DNA of 32,520 nucleotides from a bacterium (lineage in GTDB: Bacteria > Fidelibacterota > UBA2242), in NCBI GenBank assembly GCA_018824205.1, contig JAHJGX010000033.1, positions 1-32,520 on the forward strand, read 5' to 3'. Of the stretch, positions 1-9,292 are shown in pieces; within the stretch, counting starts at the first letter, position 1; the number at the start of each line of letters is the position of its first letter. The position numbers and the translations under genes were made by a program. The notes beneath the pieces are model-generated. The model did not search any database. It was not told the DNA's origin and was given only the letters and a program-made list of their open reading frames with translations.

Positions 1-147
1 ACTATTGGAGAATTGATAAAAACAATAAACTATTTGAAGCAGTTATCAGTGAAGGAAATTAAGGATATTCAAAACAACGCCCGCTCAACAATCGAAAATA
101 ATTTCGATATAAAAAATATCGTTAAAAGCCATATGAAATATTTATAG
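1..147 (+). CDS. Glycosyltransferase, C-terminal fragment (5' end outside window)
   Basis: The reading frame is open from base 1 to the TAG at 145-147 and gives 48 residues with no start of its own. The pattern, a helix-rich stretch followed by an Ala-Arg-x-x-Ile-Glu-x-x-Phe-Asp-Ile block and a final Tyr-Leu, is the usual C-terminal tail of GT-B fold glycosyltransferases (GT4 type). The next glycosyltransferase gene starts at base 148, directly after the stop codon, which fits translational coupling in a polysaccharide operon. With so little sequence the family call is inference; that it is the end of a coding region is well supported. Confidence 0.6.
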   Translation, partial: TIGELIKTINYLKQLSVKEIKDIQNNARSTIENNFDIKNIVKSHMKYL

Positions 148-1317
148 ATGTTGAAAAAATCCATTCCGATCATCTACATCTGCGAAAATGATCTTACCCA
201 GCAAATCGGCGGCACGATTCATGTCAAAGAAGTTTTGGATTCTCTTATAAAACTCCATAACAACATTACCCTGATTGCACCAAATTATCATGATAAAAAC
301 ATAGACATTGCTCATGGAATTCGAACCATTTTTATCAAAACCAGTCAGTTACGAATCATCAAGTGGTTCTACTTTTATCTGGCCAGTACATTGCAAATAT
401 TTCGTATCTATCTTAAGACGGGAAAAATTATTATTTATTCGCGAGAAATGTCTTACAATATATTTCTACCTCTCTTAATAAAAATATTTAACATTCCTCT
501 TTTTATTGAGGTTAACGGCGTACTTTTAAAAGAAATGGAAGATTTTAATTATTCGCGATCGGCATATTATTTCACCAGATTACTTGAAAAAATGAACTTC
601 CAGGCAGCGACACACATCATTTCCGTTTCCGATGAAATTAAGCGCTCATTAAATCACCTTCTAAAGATTCATTGCAACAATATAACAGTCGTCCCAAACG
701 GAACGGATACTAATATTTTTCACCCAATGAATAAAGATGAATGCCGAAAAAAAACCGGGACAAATACATCAAAATTTATTATTGGTTTCATCGGCAGTTG
801 TTATCCTTACCATGATATTGATACACTAATCAAGGCAGTACCTGGCCTCGCAGATAAAATTCCCAACATACATGTTATGATCGTTGGTGACGGATATATG
901 CTGGATCAATGGAAAAATCTATCTGAAACACTTGGTATAACAGATAAAATTACATTCAATGGATATATCCCTTACTCTAAGACTAATATTTATATTAATT
1001 CTTTTGACATCTGTTATGCCGTTTATAAAACAAATGTTTTTGGAATTGGCATGAAAATAATGGATTATATGTCATGTAATCGTCCTGTAATTACGAGCCA
1101 ATTGCAGGCATTTACTAATATCCTTTCGCCACAAGATAGTATTCAATTTGTTGAACCGGAAAATGTCCCGTCGTTAATCAATGGAATCACTAATATTTCA
1201 AACAATAAAAATAACATTAAAGTCACTCACAGGAAATTCATCATCAACAACTTAACCTGGGACCATACAGCTCAAAATATTATGAAAGTCATTGAGAAAA
1301 CTTTATGTGCGGCATAA
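148..1317 (+). CDS. Glycosyltransferase family 4 (GT-B fold)
   Basis: 389 aa, the normal GT4 length. The N-terminal Rossmann half has a glycine-containing loop (IGGTIHVKEV, about residues 20-30). The C-terminal half starts with the typical IIGFIGSCYPYHDIDTLI strand-loop near residues 208-225 and ends in the nucleotide-sugar binding block around GIGMKIMDYMSCNRPVIT. The classical E-x7-E motif is in its weak form (Gly...Asp), as in many GT4 enzymes. It probably transfers a sugar onto a lipid-linked intermediate at the cytoplasmic face of the membrane; donor and acceptor cannot be read from sequence. It starts right after the previous stop and its end overlaps the next gene by 13 bp. By eye the gene is more A+T-rich than the genes that follow, which may mean separate ancestry. 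Confidence 0.85.
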   Translation: MLKKSIPIIYICENDLTQQIGGTIHVKEVLDSLIKLHNNITLIAPNYHDKNIDIAHGIRTIFIKTSQLRIIKWFYFYLASTLQIFRIYLKTGKIIIYSREMSYNIFLPLLIKIFNIPLFIEVNGVLLKEMEDFNYSRSAYYFTRLLEKMNFQAATHIISVSDEIKRSLNHLLKIHCNNITVVPNGTDTNIFHPMNKDECRKKTGTNTSKFIIGFIGSCYPYHDIDTLIKAVPGLADKIPNIHVMIVGDGYMLDQWKNLSETLGITDKITFNGYIPYSKTNIYINSFDICYAVYKTNVFGIGMKIMDYMSCNRPVITSQLQAFTNILSPQDSIQFVEPENVPSLINGITNISNNKNNIKVTHRKFIINNLTWDHTAQNIMKVIEKTLCAA

Positions 1318-3179
1318 CCGGAATAATATATAAAGACAAATCCAGATCTGTTGATTCCGCCATGCTTCAGCGGGCAAATGATGCAATGACACATCGCGGT
1401 CCTGATGATTCCGGCTATTACATCGATGGCCATGTCAGTATCGCCATGCGCAGGTTATCCATCATCGATGTAGCTGGTGGTCACCAACCAATCAGTAACG
1501 AAACCGAACAAATCCACATTGTTTACAATGGTGAACTGTATAATTACCAGCATCTTCGCAAGACACTTCAACAAAAAGGTCACCGGTTCAAGACTAAAAC
1601 CGACACGGAATCCATCCTGCATAATTACGAGGAAAAGGGAACTGATCTTTTTGCTGATTTAAACGGTATGTTCGCCTTTGCGATCTGGGATTCAGTTAAG
1701 CAATCACTGTTAATTGCCCGGGACAGGCTCGGAATAAAACCGCTTTTTTATTATGAAGATGAAGAGAAGTTTATCTTCGCTTCGGAAATTAAATCCATCC
1801 TGGCATACGGTGATATCGATAAAACATTGGATCACCATGCACTATTTGATTTTCTAACGTTTAATTATATTCCGGCACCAAAAACAATTTATCAAAAGAT
1901 AAAGAAATTACAGCCCGGTCATTATTTACTTATTCAAAACAATAAAATCACTATCCGTTCCTATTGGAGTTATGATTATCTGGAAAATAATAATCTTACC
2001 GAAATAAAAGCCTGTAACCAGCTGGAAGAACTTCTGTATGACGCCATTAAAATCAGACTCATGAGTGAAGTTCCTCTGGGTTCATTTCTCAGTGGAGGAA
2101 TTGATTCCAGCACTATTGCATATTTCATTACCAAACATCACTTGAAAGAGGAATTGCATACCTTTTCCATCGGATTCGACGTCGAATCAAAATATAATGA
2201 ACTTCCTTTTTCATCAATTGTAGCACAACAGTTAAATACCACACATCACACCAAGGTTGTCAAACCAGGTATGGTGGATTTACTCCCAAAAGTTACGGCT
2301 TTGTTAGATGAACCGATGTCTGACCCTTCAACTATTCCGACCTATCTTCTCTCCGAATTTACCAAAAATTATGTCACCGTAGCACTCTCCGGTGATGGTG
2401 GAGATGAACTCTTTGCCGGCTATGAACGGCAACGGGTAATGACTATTTTAAAACGGTTCTACAGTCTGCCCAACGGAATACAGAATTTCTTATCACAAAA
2501 TGTCTTCTCAAAGTTAAAATCAACTGAACAGAAAGACGGTTTTTTGTCATCTGTTGCACGAATTTTAAATGATATTGTCAATGGATATTCCTCCACTTAT
2601 AAACGCTGGGTAACAAATTTTAACCCTAATCTGATGAAAAATTTACTGCAACCTGAATTATACAATGACTATCTGGACTATCAAGTTTACAAAATCATTG
2701 ATGATTGCTATTCCGATAAGCAGGATGCCATCAACCAAAGCCTCCGTTTCGAGACACAATACTATCTCCCGGACGATCTTTTAGTAAAAGTTGACCGTAT
2801 GAGCATGGGTCATTCCCTTGAAGTACGGGTTCCGTTCCTGGATCATCGGCTCGTCGAATTTGCCGCCAGTCTTCCTGTAAATATGAAAATAAAGGGTTAT
2901 ACCACCAAATATCTGTTAAAAAAGGTTATGAGCGACTATTTGCCGAAATCAATTATAAAAAAACCAAAACAGGGATTCAGCCCTCCAATTAAAGAATGGC
3001 TGAAAAATGATCTGGCTGATTATTGCCGGGAATCATTTAATCAACAGAAGTTAGGCGACTATTTTAACCAAGAATCTTTAAGCAATTTGCTCAATGACCA
3101 TTACAGTAATAAAAGAGACTTCCAGTATCAAATATGGTCATTGCTTGTTTTTAGTCTATGGTTAAATCAAAACCGATAA
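1305..3179 (+). CDS. asnB: Asparagine synthase-like glutamine amidotransferase (AsnB type)
   Basis: 624 aa. The N-terminal Ntn-type glutaminase domain begins MCGITG with the catalytic Cys2, followed by RGPDDSGYY (31-39), YNGELYN (74-80) and RDRLGIKPLFYY (139-150). The C-terminal synthetase domain carries the ATP-pyrophosphatase loop SGGIDSS (263-269) and a SGDGGDELFAGY motif. The family transfers ammonia from glutamine onto an adenylated carboxylate. In polysaccharide loci such proteins often amidate sugar uronates or serve as biosynthesis-associated amidotransferases rather than making free asparagine. Its position among glycosyltransferases favours the polysaccharide role, which is inference. 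The start overlaps the preceding gene by 13 bp; Cys2 must follow the initiator Met, which fixes this start. Confidence 0.93.
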   Translation: MCGITGIIYKDKSRSVDSAMLQRANDAMTHRGPDDSGYYIDGHVSIAMRRLSIIDVAGGHQPISNETEQIHIVYNGELYNYQHLRKTLQQKGHRFKTKTDTESILHNYEEKGTDLFADLNGMFAFAIWDSVKQSLLIARDRLGIKPLFYYEDEEKFIFASEIKSILAYGDIDKTLDHHALFDFLTFNYIPAPKTIYQKIKKLQPGHYLLIQNNKITIRSYWSYDYLENNNLTEIKACNQLEELLYDAIKIRLMSEVPLGSFLSGGIDSSTIAYFITKHHLKEELHTFSIGFDVESKYNELPFSSIVAQQLNTTHHTKVVKPGMVDLLPKVTALLDEPMSDPSTIPTYLLSEFTKNYVTVALSGDGGDELFAGYERQRVMTILKRFYSLPNGIQNFLSQNVFSKLKSTEQKDGFLSSVARILNDIVNGYSSTYKRWVTNFNPNLMKNLLQPELYNDYLDYQVYKIIDDCYSDKQDAINQSLRFETQYYLPDDLLVKVDRMSMGHSLEVRVPFLDHRLVEFAASLPVNMKIKGYTTKYLLKKVMSDYLPKSIIKKPKQGFSPPIKEWLKNDLADYCRESFNQQKLGDYFNQESLSNLLNDHYSNKRDFQYQIWSLLVFSLWLNQNR

Positions 3180-3184
3180 AAAAT

Positions 3185-4252
3185 ATGAAACAAATCTGTA
3201 CCATCGTCGGTGCCCGTCCACAATTTATCAAATGCGCGCCGGTTTCCAGAGAAATCCGAAAAAACTTTTCTGAAATTCTGATCCATACGGGTCAGCACTA
3301 TGATAAGAATATGTCTGAGACCTTTTTTCAGGAATTATCAATCCCTGAACCGGATTATAATCTTGGTAGTGGTTCCGCAAATCATGGTGAGCAGACCGCA
3401 AAAATGTTAGTAGCAATTGAAAATATTCTGATTGACTTGAAACCAGACATAGTGCTGATTTATGGTGACACCAATTCAACAATTGCCGGAGCGCTGGCAG
3501 CTTCAAAACTGCATATTCCCGTTGCTCACATTGAAGCCGGTTTACGGAGTTACAATCGCAATATGCCCGAAGAAATTAACCGCATTGTATCGGATAAATT
3601 ATCAAAATATCTGTTTGTCCCAACGCAAACCGCCGTTAATAATTTAGCAAAAGAAGGACAAACTGATGGTGTATATAATGTCGGCGATGTAATGTACGAC
3701 TCGTTTTTATTCAATTTATCGCGAATTGATAAAGATAAGGTTCTGAGCAAATTTCAATTGAAGTCTGAAGAATTCATATTAGCGACTGTTCACCGTCCCC
3801 AAAATACTGATGATCCGATCATCTTAAGGGCACTTATCAGCACTTTAGAGAACTTAAACGAACTTATTCTTTTCCCTATTCATCCACGTACCCGAAACCT
3901 GATGAGAAATTTCAATATTGCGGTCAATTCCGAAAACCTGAGACTGGTTGAACCCGTCTCATATCAGGAGATGATTGTACTGGAGAAACATGCGCGTGTC
4001 ATCATTACCGATTCCGGCGGCGTCCAGAAGGAGGCTTATTTTGCCGGTGTTCCCTGCATTGTCTTACGGGGTGAAACTGAATGGGTAGAACTGGTTGAAA
4101 ACGGCTGGGCAAAACTGATTGGGAGCGACTTTGACAAATTACCAGGTCTGCTATTTGAAAAACAAACCGAAATCCATTCCGACAGTAGAATTTTTGGAGG
4201 TGGGAACGCCAGCCATAAAATTACCGAAATATTAAAGTCCGACTTATTATGA
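3185..4252 (+). CDS. wecB: UDP-N-acetylglucosamine 2-epimerase (non-hydrolysing)
   Basis: 355 aa from the ATG at 3185. It interconverts UDP-GlcNAc and UDP-ManNAc, the entry step to ManNAc-derived sugars. Signature residues are visible: the N-terminal VGARPQFIKCAP, GDTNST with Asp95, HIEAGLRS with Glu117, MPEEINR near 127-133, TVHRPQNT, and TDSGGVQKEA in the nucleotide-binding half. Asp95 and Glu117 coincide with the numbering of the E. coli enzyme, which supports this start. An upstream in-frame ATG at 3158 would add nine residues and overlap asnB by 22 bp; I prefer 3185 because family members begin at this Met. It ends in an ATGA overlap with the next gene. There is no UDP-ManNAc dehydrogenase in the window. 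Confidence 0.93.
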   Translation: MKQICTIVGARPQFIKCAPVSREIRKNFSEILIHTGQHYDKNMSETFFQELSIPEPDYNLGSGSANHGEQTAKMLVAIENILIDLKPDIVLIYGDTNSTIAGALAASKLHIPVAHIEAGLRSYNRNMPEEINRIVSDKLSKYLFVPTQTAVNNLAKEGQTDGVYNVGDVMYDSFLFNLSRIDKDKVLSKFQLKSEEFILATVHRPQNTDDPIILRALISTLENLNELILFPIHPRTRNLMRNFNIAVNSENLRLVEPVSYQEMIVLEKHARVIITDSGGVQKEAYFAGVPCIVLRGETEWVELVENGWAKLIGSDFDKLPGLLFEKQTEIHSDSRIFGGGNASHKITEILKSDLL

Positions 4253-5178
4253 TCTACAAAACCCTTACCGGCAGCATTGACCGTCCTTTCGTGAAATATC
4301 CGAATGGCGAATCAACAGGCCGGATTGAGATTCATCGGGAAGATCATATTTTAAAACCCTTTGTCAGTATCATTATTCCAACGGCCGATGCCACTCGTGA
4401 CGGTCTGTTGCCCTCACTTTTCGAACAATTGAAACAACAGACTTTCCAGGATTTTGAAATTATCGTTATCATCGGCGATACCCGCCAGGGCCGGGCAATC
4501 AATTGCGGTGCCCAGGTCGCAGAAGGAAAATATATCGTCACATTTGATGATGATACTAAACTGGGACATGCGGATTTACTCGAAATAATGGTGAATCAAA
4601 TCGAACAACACAGTGATATTGGCATGGCTGGTGTTGCGAATCTCGTTCCCGAAAATGCATCCTTTTTCGTGAAAAGAGTCATGAAGGAGCTTCCTCGCAG
4701 GACCTCGCCAATGGTCGATAAAATTATCGATAGCGACATGGCAGAACATCCCTGTTGTATCATTCCCAGAAAAATCTTTCTGGAAGTTGGTGGCGAAAAC
4801 GAAATTATTCCCCGTGGTCTGGACCCTTATCTGCGTCAGGAAATCAGAAATACCGGTTACCGGGTAGTGGTATTACCAAATGTCTATATCCATCATCTCC
4901 CTCCTAAAACCTTCCGAAAATTCGTCAAACAGTTCTATCGAAATGGAAAAATGGCCGCTTATGTCAATAAATTCTATCCGGAGTTCGTTATTGAATTGAC
5001 AACCCAACATGGCGACGAAGTCTCCGAAAAGCGTTCGCTCATAACAAGAATATTCTCATATATCGGACGTTTACTAAAAACCTTTTTGACACTCCGCCTT
5101 TTTTATTTGCTCAGTTTGGTTTTATATTTAACCGGGTATGTTATTGGATATATCACATTGAAAGAATCGGATGTTTGA
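4249..5178 (+). CDS. Glycosyltransferase family 2 with C-terminal membrane segment
   Basis: 309 aa. A GT-A type catalytic domain starts with FVSIIIPTADATRDG (38-52), then FEIIVIIGDTRQGRAINCG (69-87), and reaches the metal-binding DXD equivalent FDDDT (99-103). A later block, PCCIIPRKIFLEVGG, matches the acceptor side of GT2 enzymes. Residues about 272-303 are strongly hydrophobic and should form a membrane anchor. It probably adds a sugar to an undecaprenyl-linked chain at the inner membrane; the sugar is unknown. It starts in an ATGA overlap with the epimerase gene and overlaps the next gene by 8 bp, so co-translation is likely. Confidence 0.88.
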   Translation: MIYKTLTGSIDRPFVKYPNGESTGRIEIHREDHILKPFVSIIIPTADATRDGLLPSLFEQLKQQTFQDFEIIVIIGDTRQGRAINCGAQVAEGKYIVTFDDDTKLGHADLLEIMVNQIEQHSDIGMAGVANLVPENASFFVKRVMKELPRRTSPMVDKIIDSDMAEHPCCIIPRKIFLEVGGENEIIPRGLDPYLRQEIRNTGYRVVVLPNVYIHHLPPKTFRKFVKQFYRNGKMAAYVNKFYPEFVIELTTQHGDEVSEKRSLITRIFSYIGRLLKTFLTLRLFYLLSLVLYLTGYVIGYITLKESDV

Positions 5179-6328
5179 TCGAAAATCCCTGCTGATTCCC
5201 GGAGATTTTCCACCGGTAGTCAGTGGAATTGCGACATATTTCAACGAAATATGGCAAAATTTCCCGCCAGAGAAATGTCTTATTCTCGCTCCTAAAGATA
5301 GTGGCTGGCAGGAGTTTGATAAAACTTCTTCACTGAACATTATTCGTCGGAAAATACCCACTCAGAATACGACAAAAGCAAAATTATTAAAGGGCTTGCT
5401 GCATACATTCTGGACAATTCTCCTGCACATCAGGCACAAATTTGACATTCTTCATTGCGGACAGGTTCTCTCATCAGGAATCACCGGCTGGACCATGAAA
5501 AAACTATTTAACGTTCCCTATGTTATTTACGTCTATGGGTCGGAAACATATCGTTTCGGAAATAAACCGTTGCTGATGAAAAGCATCAAATCGTTTCTTG
5601 AAAATGCCGAAAAAATCATTCCTAACAGCCGGTTTACCATGGAAGAATTTTTAGCAATCGGGATCCCTGAAGATAAATTCGAAATCATCACGCCCGGCGT
5701 TGATACTTCCCGGTTTTATCCAATAGAGAAAAATACGGGATTAATCAAGCAGTACGATTTGGATGATAAATTTATCCTTCTGACAGTTGCCCGCCTCGAT
5801 GAACGCAAAGGACACGATTATGTCATTCGTGCTGTCTCTGAATTGCGTGTGAAGTATCCCGAAATCCGCTACATTATCGTCGGGAAGGGACGTGAGGAAG
5901 CTTCGCTTCGCACTCTTGTGAGCAAACTTGATGTCAGTGAACAGGTGATATTCGCGGGATATGTACCTGACGTAGATTTGCCAAAATTCTACAACCTGTC
6001 AGACGTCTTCATTCTGCTAAATCGCCAAAGCATTGAGAATGAACAGTTAAAAGGTGATTATGAGGGATTCGGAATTGTATTCCTGGAAGCATCGGCCTGC
6101 GCAAAACCGGTAATCGCCGGTAATTTCGGCGGAATTTATGATGCGGTAGATAATCAAAAATCAGGTTATATTATCGATGGTACTGATATGAATGCGATAA
6201 CAACGACAATTGAATTATTAATTTCCGAACCTGGACTTAGAAAACGGACTGGTGATTATGGTTTGGAACGCGCCCAACATTATTTTGACTGGAAAATAAT
6301 CAGTAAAAAAGTATTGCCCTATTTATGA
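5171..6328 (+). CDS. Glycosyltransferase family 4 (GT-B fold)
   Basis: 385 aa with a well-preserved GT4 layout. The N-terminal Rossmann domain opens LLIPGDFPPVVSGIATY, the acceptor-side glycine loop. The linker carries IPNSRFTMEEF and ITPGVDTSRFYP. The C-terminal domain has FILLTVARLDERKGHDYVI (about 198-216) and the E-x7-E nucleotide-sugar motif in YEGFGIVFLEASAC, followed by KPVIAGNFGG. This looks like a retaining UDP- or GDP-sugar transferase. It overlaps its predecessor by 8 bp and the methyltransferase after it by 4 bp (ATGA), consistent with one operon. Specificity cannot be assigned. Confidence 0.92.
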   Translation: MFDRKSLLIPGDFPPVVSGIATYFNEIWQNFPPEKCLILAPKDSGWQEFDKTSSLNIIRRKIPTQNTTKAKLLKGLLHTFWTILLHIRHKFDILHCGQVLSSGITGWTMKKLFNVPYVIYVYGSETYRFGNKPLLMKSIKSFLENAEKIIPNSRFTMEEFLAIGIPEDKFEIITPGVDTSRFYPIEKNTGLIKQYDLDDKFILLTVARLDERKGHDYVIRAVSELRVKYPEIRYIIVGKGREEASLRTLVSKLDVSEQVIFAGYVPDVDLPKFYNLSDVFILLNRQSIENEQLKGDYEGFGIVFLEASACAKPVIAGNFGGIYDAVDNQKSGYIIDGTDMNAITTTIELLISEPGLRKRTGDYGLERAQHYFDWKIISKKVLPYL

Positions 6329-6951
6329 AAGAACTCAACCTGGAAAGATCATTTCGGCCGGAGGCTTTTCAGACTTCTATATCAAAAATTGTCCGGACCG
6401 AGACCCATAAAATTCTGAAAAATATCCATGGAAAAATTCTCGATGTTGGTTGTGGAAACGGAATATTTCTGCTCGAAGCCGCAGCCGATTATCCTGAACA
6501 GTTTTCGACTTTTGGCGTTGATATGGATTTTGCGTCCTTGGAAAATGCCAAACTCGTTTTTATGGATAATGGTCAAAATCCGGATCGATTCATTCAGGGG
6601 GATGCCTACCACTTACCTTTTGCCGATAATACGTTTGATGCAGTGTTTTGCAAAAATACACTAATGAATATAACGCCCATAACAACAATCGAGTCCCTGA
6701 TTAGAGAATTACATCGCGTATGTAAAAAGGGGAAATACATCATTTTTGATTATCGCAATGCCTACAATCCCGCTATATCAGTTATTTATAAAATGAACCG
6801 GCTCACCAATTCACTTTCGGTATTCGCCTATAAATGGAAGCAATTTAAACCACTCGTTAAAGAATTAAATGTCAATCTGGTAAGTCTGACACCACTCGGT
6901 TCAAAAAATCCTTTCCTTGCTAAGGGCTACCTCACTGTATTGGAGAAATAA
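6325..6951 (+). CDS. Class I SAM-dependent methyltransferase
   Basis: 208 aa. Motif I for S-adenosylmethionine binding is KILDVGCGNGIFLLEAA (37-53), followed by an acidic strand end FGVDMDFASLENAK, the FIQGDAYHLPFADNTFD motif, and FDAVFCKNTLMNI as motif IV. This is the Methyltransf_11/25 type fold, about average length. Set between two glycosyltransferase-type genes and an aminotransferase, it may O- or N-methylate a sugar or cap the chain, but the substrate is inferred from context only. It is coupled upstream by an ATGA overlap; the aminotransferase starts 3 bp downstream. Confidence 0.88.
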   Translation: MKELNLERSFRPEAFQTSISKIVRTETHKILKNIHGKILDVGCGNGIFLLEAAADYPEQFSTFGVDMDFASLENAKLVFMDNGQNPDRFIQGDAYHLPFADNTFDAVFCKNTLMNITPITTIESLIRELHRVCKKGKYIIFDYRNAYNPAISVIYKMNRLTNSLSVFAYKWKQFKPLVKELNVNLVSLTPLGSKNPFLAKGYLTVLEK

Positions 6952-6954
6952 ACG

Positions 6955-8154
6955 ATGAATATATTGATGCCTACCGCCGGTACTCCGTATCGGTTTTCTG
7001 ACCTGTTTTTCGCCAAACTAGGTCTGTTTCGCAGTAAAAAAGTGGTCAAAAAATTTAGTGGAATTCTAAAAGGCTATTTTAATGTTGAAAACATCGCCTT
7101 TGTTAATTCCGGCACAACTGCAAATTTCATCATTTATAAAATACTGAAAGACCTGCGAAAACGGGATGAGCAGGTGGAAATAATCCTGCCGGCCTATACA
7201 GCACCATCCCTCCTTCTTCCTATCGATGCGGAAGGCTTAAAACCCGTTTTAGTCGACATTGATCCGGCAACCTTTAATCTGGATGTAACTAAAGTAAAGG
7301 AGAAACTGAATTCGAAGACGCTGGCTGTAATGCCCATCCACATGTTTGGTTTGCCCTGTGAAGTTGATTCACTACTTGCATTGACAAAAGATACCGATGT
7401 TTTCGTCATTGAAGATGGAGCTTCTGCGTTAGGTTCCACTGTTGAAGGAAAACATATTGGAACCCGGGCCCCTTTTGGATTTTATTCCCTGAATCGCGGT
7501 AAGAATGTATCAACTCTCGCTGGTGGAATTATTACCTGGAACAATAAAGATCTGGCGGATTCGTTCGAAAAATATATCGGTGAATTGACATCTCTTCCAG
7601 CTCATTCACAATTCATCATGTTCATCAAGTTTATCGCACTCAGTCTGGCAGTACGGCCATTTACCTATACCCTGTTAAATCCGATTGTCGCAAAATTTAA
7701 ATATACGACTTTACACACCCATTTTGATTCTTTTCAATACACGAAAATGCAGGCTGCCCTGGGTATAAATCTGTGGAAACGGATTGAATATCTGGATCAA
7801 AAGCGAGTGGAAAACGGTCTTCGTCTGCTTGAGATTTTCAAGGAAAAAAATGGTATAAGAATACCCTTGATCCCGAACGGCTCAAGGGTGGCTTTCAATC
7901 AATTTCCTGTCATTGTGGAGGATTTGGAAAAACGATCATTAATCATTGAACGATTAAAACAAACCGGTCTTGAAACAACTACTCTGTACGATCACCCACT
8001 GCACAATATATTTCCTGAATTTAACAAAGCCGGAGATGATCCGTACCCCAATGCAACGTATCTGGCAGAACACCTGCTACTCATTCCACCGCATGCCCAG
8101 ATTAATCAAAAAATTCTGGCCACCGTCCAAAAAGTTATCAACGAACTTGCCTAG
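6955..8154 (+). CDS. DegT/DnrJ/EryC1-family aminotransferase (first copy)
   Basis: 399 aa. A PLP enzyme of the sugar-aminotransferase family. Visible landmarks are FVNSGTTANF (49-58, phosphate binding), ILPAYTAPS (77-85), the cofactor-ring Asp in VIEDGASALGS (Asp154) and the Schiff-base lysine in SLNRGKNVST (Lys183). The family converts keto-sugar nucleotides to amino sugars. This copy has an unusual stretch of hydrophobic residues around 217-240 (FIMFIKFIALSLAVRPFTYTLL), suggesting membrane association or a helical insertion not seen in the second DegT protein of this window. Its 3' end overlaps the start of the next glycosyltransferase gene. Confidence 0.88.
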   Translation: MNILMPTAGTPYRFSDLFFAKLGLFRSKKVVKKFSGILKGYFNVENIAFVNSGTTANFIIYKILKDLRKRDEQVEIILPAYTAPSLLLPIDAEGLKPVLVDIDPATFNLDVTKVKEKLNSKTLAVMPIHMFGLPCEVDSLLALTKDTDVFVIEDGASALGSTVEGKHIGTRAPFGFYSLNRGKNVSTLAGGIITWNNKDLADSFEKYIGELTSLPAHSQFIMFIKFIALSLAVRPFTYTLLNPIVAKFKYTTLHTHFDSFQYTKMQAALGINLWKRIEYLDQKRVENGLRLLEIFKEKNGIRIPLIPNGSRVAFNQFPVIVEDLEKRSLIIERLKQTGLETTTLYDHPLHNIFPEFNKAGDDPYPNATYLAEHLLLIPPHAQINQKILATVQKVINELA

Positions 8155-9289
8155 ATTAACCAAAGATTCAAAAAGAGTCGCCCTGGTCATTACCCGGCTT
8201 GACCGTGGTGGCTCAGCGGAACTCACTATGCAGCTGGCTGCCGGATTAAGTCAAAACGGATACACAGTTCTTTTGATTTCCGGAAAAACGGTAGAACCTT
8301 TTTGGGATCCGGTTCAATACGCTCATGATAACAACTTTTCACTGCAATATGTTAATTCACTGATTCGGTCCCTTCATCCGATACGGGATATTGTTGCCCT
8401 GATTCAGATTGTCAATATTTTCCGAAAATTCCGTCCCGATATTCTGCACACAAATTCATCCAAAGCCGGTCTTCTGGGTCGGTTGGCCGGCCATCTTTGT
8501 GGAATAAGAAAAATCTACCATTCTCCCCATGGCCACATTTTTTATGGTTATTACAACCGATTAATCAGCAAAACGTTCATACTCCTTGAAAAACTCGTAG
8601 CCCGCTATACAAATAAAATACTCAATCTTACAGAAGCCGGTCGCCGGGATCATATTACAGAAAGAATTGCCCGACCGGAAAAATTTATCGTCTCTTCATG
8701 CGGTGTAGAACTGGAACCGTTTCAAAAGTCACCATCCGGCAACATTTTAAATCCCCCGGAAGATTCCCTGTCATTAATATGGGTCGGTCGGATAGTCCCT
8801 ATTAAAAATCTCCAGATGCTATTGGATGCTTTGGTAATTGTCAAGCAATCGAATATAAAATTACATGTGAACATAGTTGGAGACGGTGAATTAAGACAAG
8901 AGTCTGAAGATTTTGTCCGCAAAAATAATCTCGAAATGGTGAATTTTCTTGGATATCGGACCGACATCCCTGAACTCCTGGCCAAAAATGATGTTTTTAT
9001 TTTAACATCCATTAACGAGGGTTTTGGGAGAGTTTTAGTTGAAGCAATGGTCTGTGGTCTCGCTATTATTGCAACCCGGGTCGGCGGAGTTCCAGAGATT
9101 ATTCATCACGGAGAAAACGGCCTTTTAATTGAGTCACGTAACCATCAACAATTAGCGGAATCAATACTTTATCTGGGTCAAAACAGGGAAAAACGTCAAG
9201 ATATTGGAATAAAAAATATAAAAAATGCGGAATTTTATTCATTGAACCATTATATTAACAGAGTATTAACTATTTATAACAACTATTGA
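8147..9289 (+). CDS. Glycosyltransferase family 4 (GT-B fold)
   Basis: About 380 aa from a TTG at 8147. The GT4 fold begins almost at once with RVALVITRLDRGGSAELTMQLA, the N-terminal Rossmann strand and Gly-Gly acceptor loop. Further on are ILHTNSSKAGLLGRLAG, IYHSPHGHIFYGY, LSLIWVGRIVPIKNLQMLL and the E-x7-E block NEGFGRVLVEAMVCG. The reading frame stays open up to an ATG at 7970, but that extension reads through the aminotransferase gene in another frame and has no family similarity. The TTG gives an 8-bp overlap, matching the coupling style of this operon; an ATG at 8093 is the alternative. It is probably a cytoplasmic-face sugar transferase of unknown specificity. Confidence 0.9.
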   Translation: MPRLTKDSKRVALVITRLDRGGSAELTMQLAAGLSQNGYTVLLISGKTVEPFWDPVQYAHDNNFSLQYVNSLIRSLHPIRDIVALIQIVNIFRKFRPDILHTNSSKAGLLGRLAGHLCGIRKIYHSPHGHIFYGYYNRLISKTFILLEKLVARYTNKILNLTEAGRRDHITERIARPEKFIVSSCGVELEPFQKSPSGNILNPPEDSLSLIWVGRIVPIKNLQMLLDALVIVKQSNIKLHVNIVGDGELRQESEDFVRKNNLEMVNFLGYRTDIPELLAKNDVFILTSINEGFGRVLVEAMVCGLAIIATRVGGVPEIIHHGENGLLIESRNHQQLAESILYLGQNREKRQDIGIKNIKNAEFYSLNHYINRVLTIYNNY

Positions 9290-9292
9290 AAA

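Noticed and set aside
7970-8146. N-terminal extension of the third GT4 glycosyltransferase
   Set aside because: It overlaps the aminotransferase gene in another frame and shows no GT4 similarity; the GT4 fold starts just after 8147.
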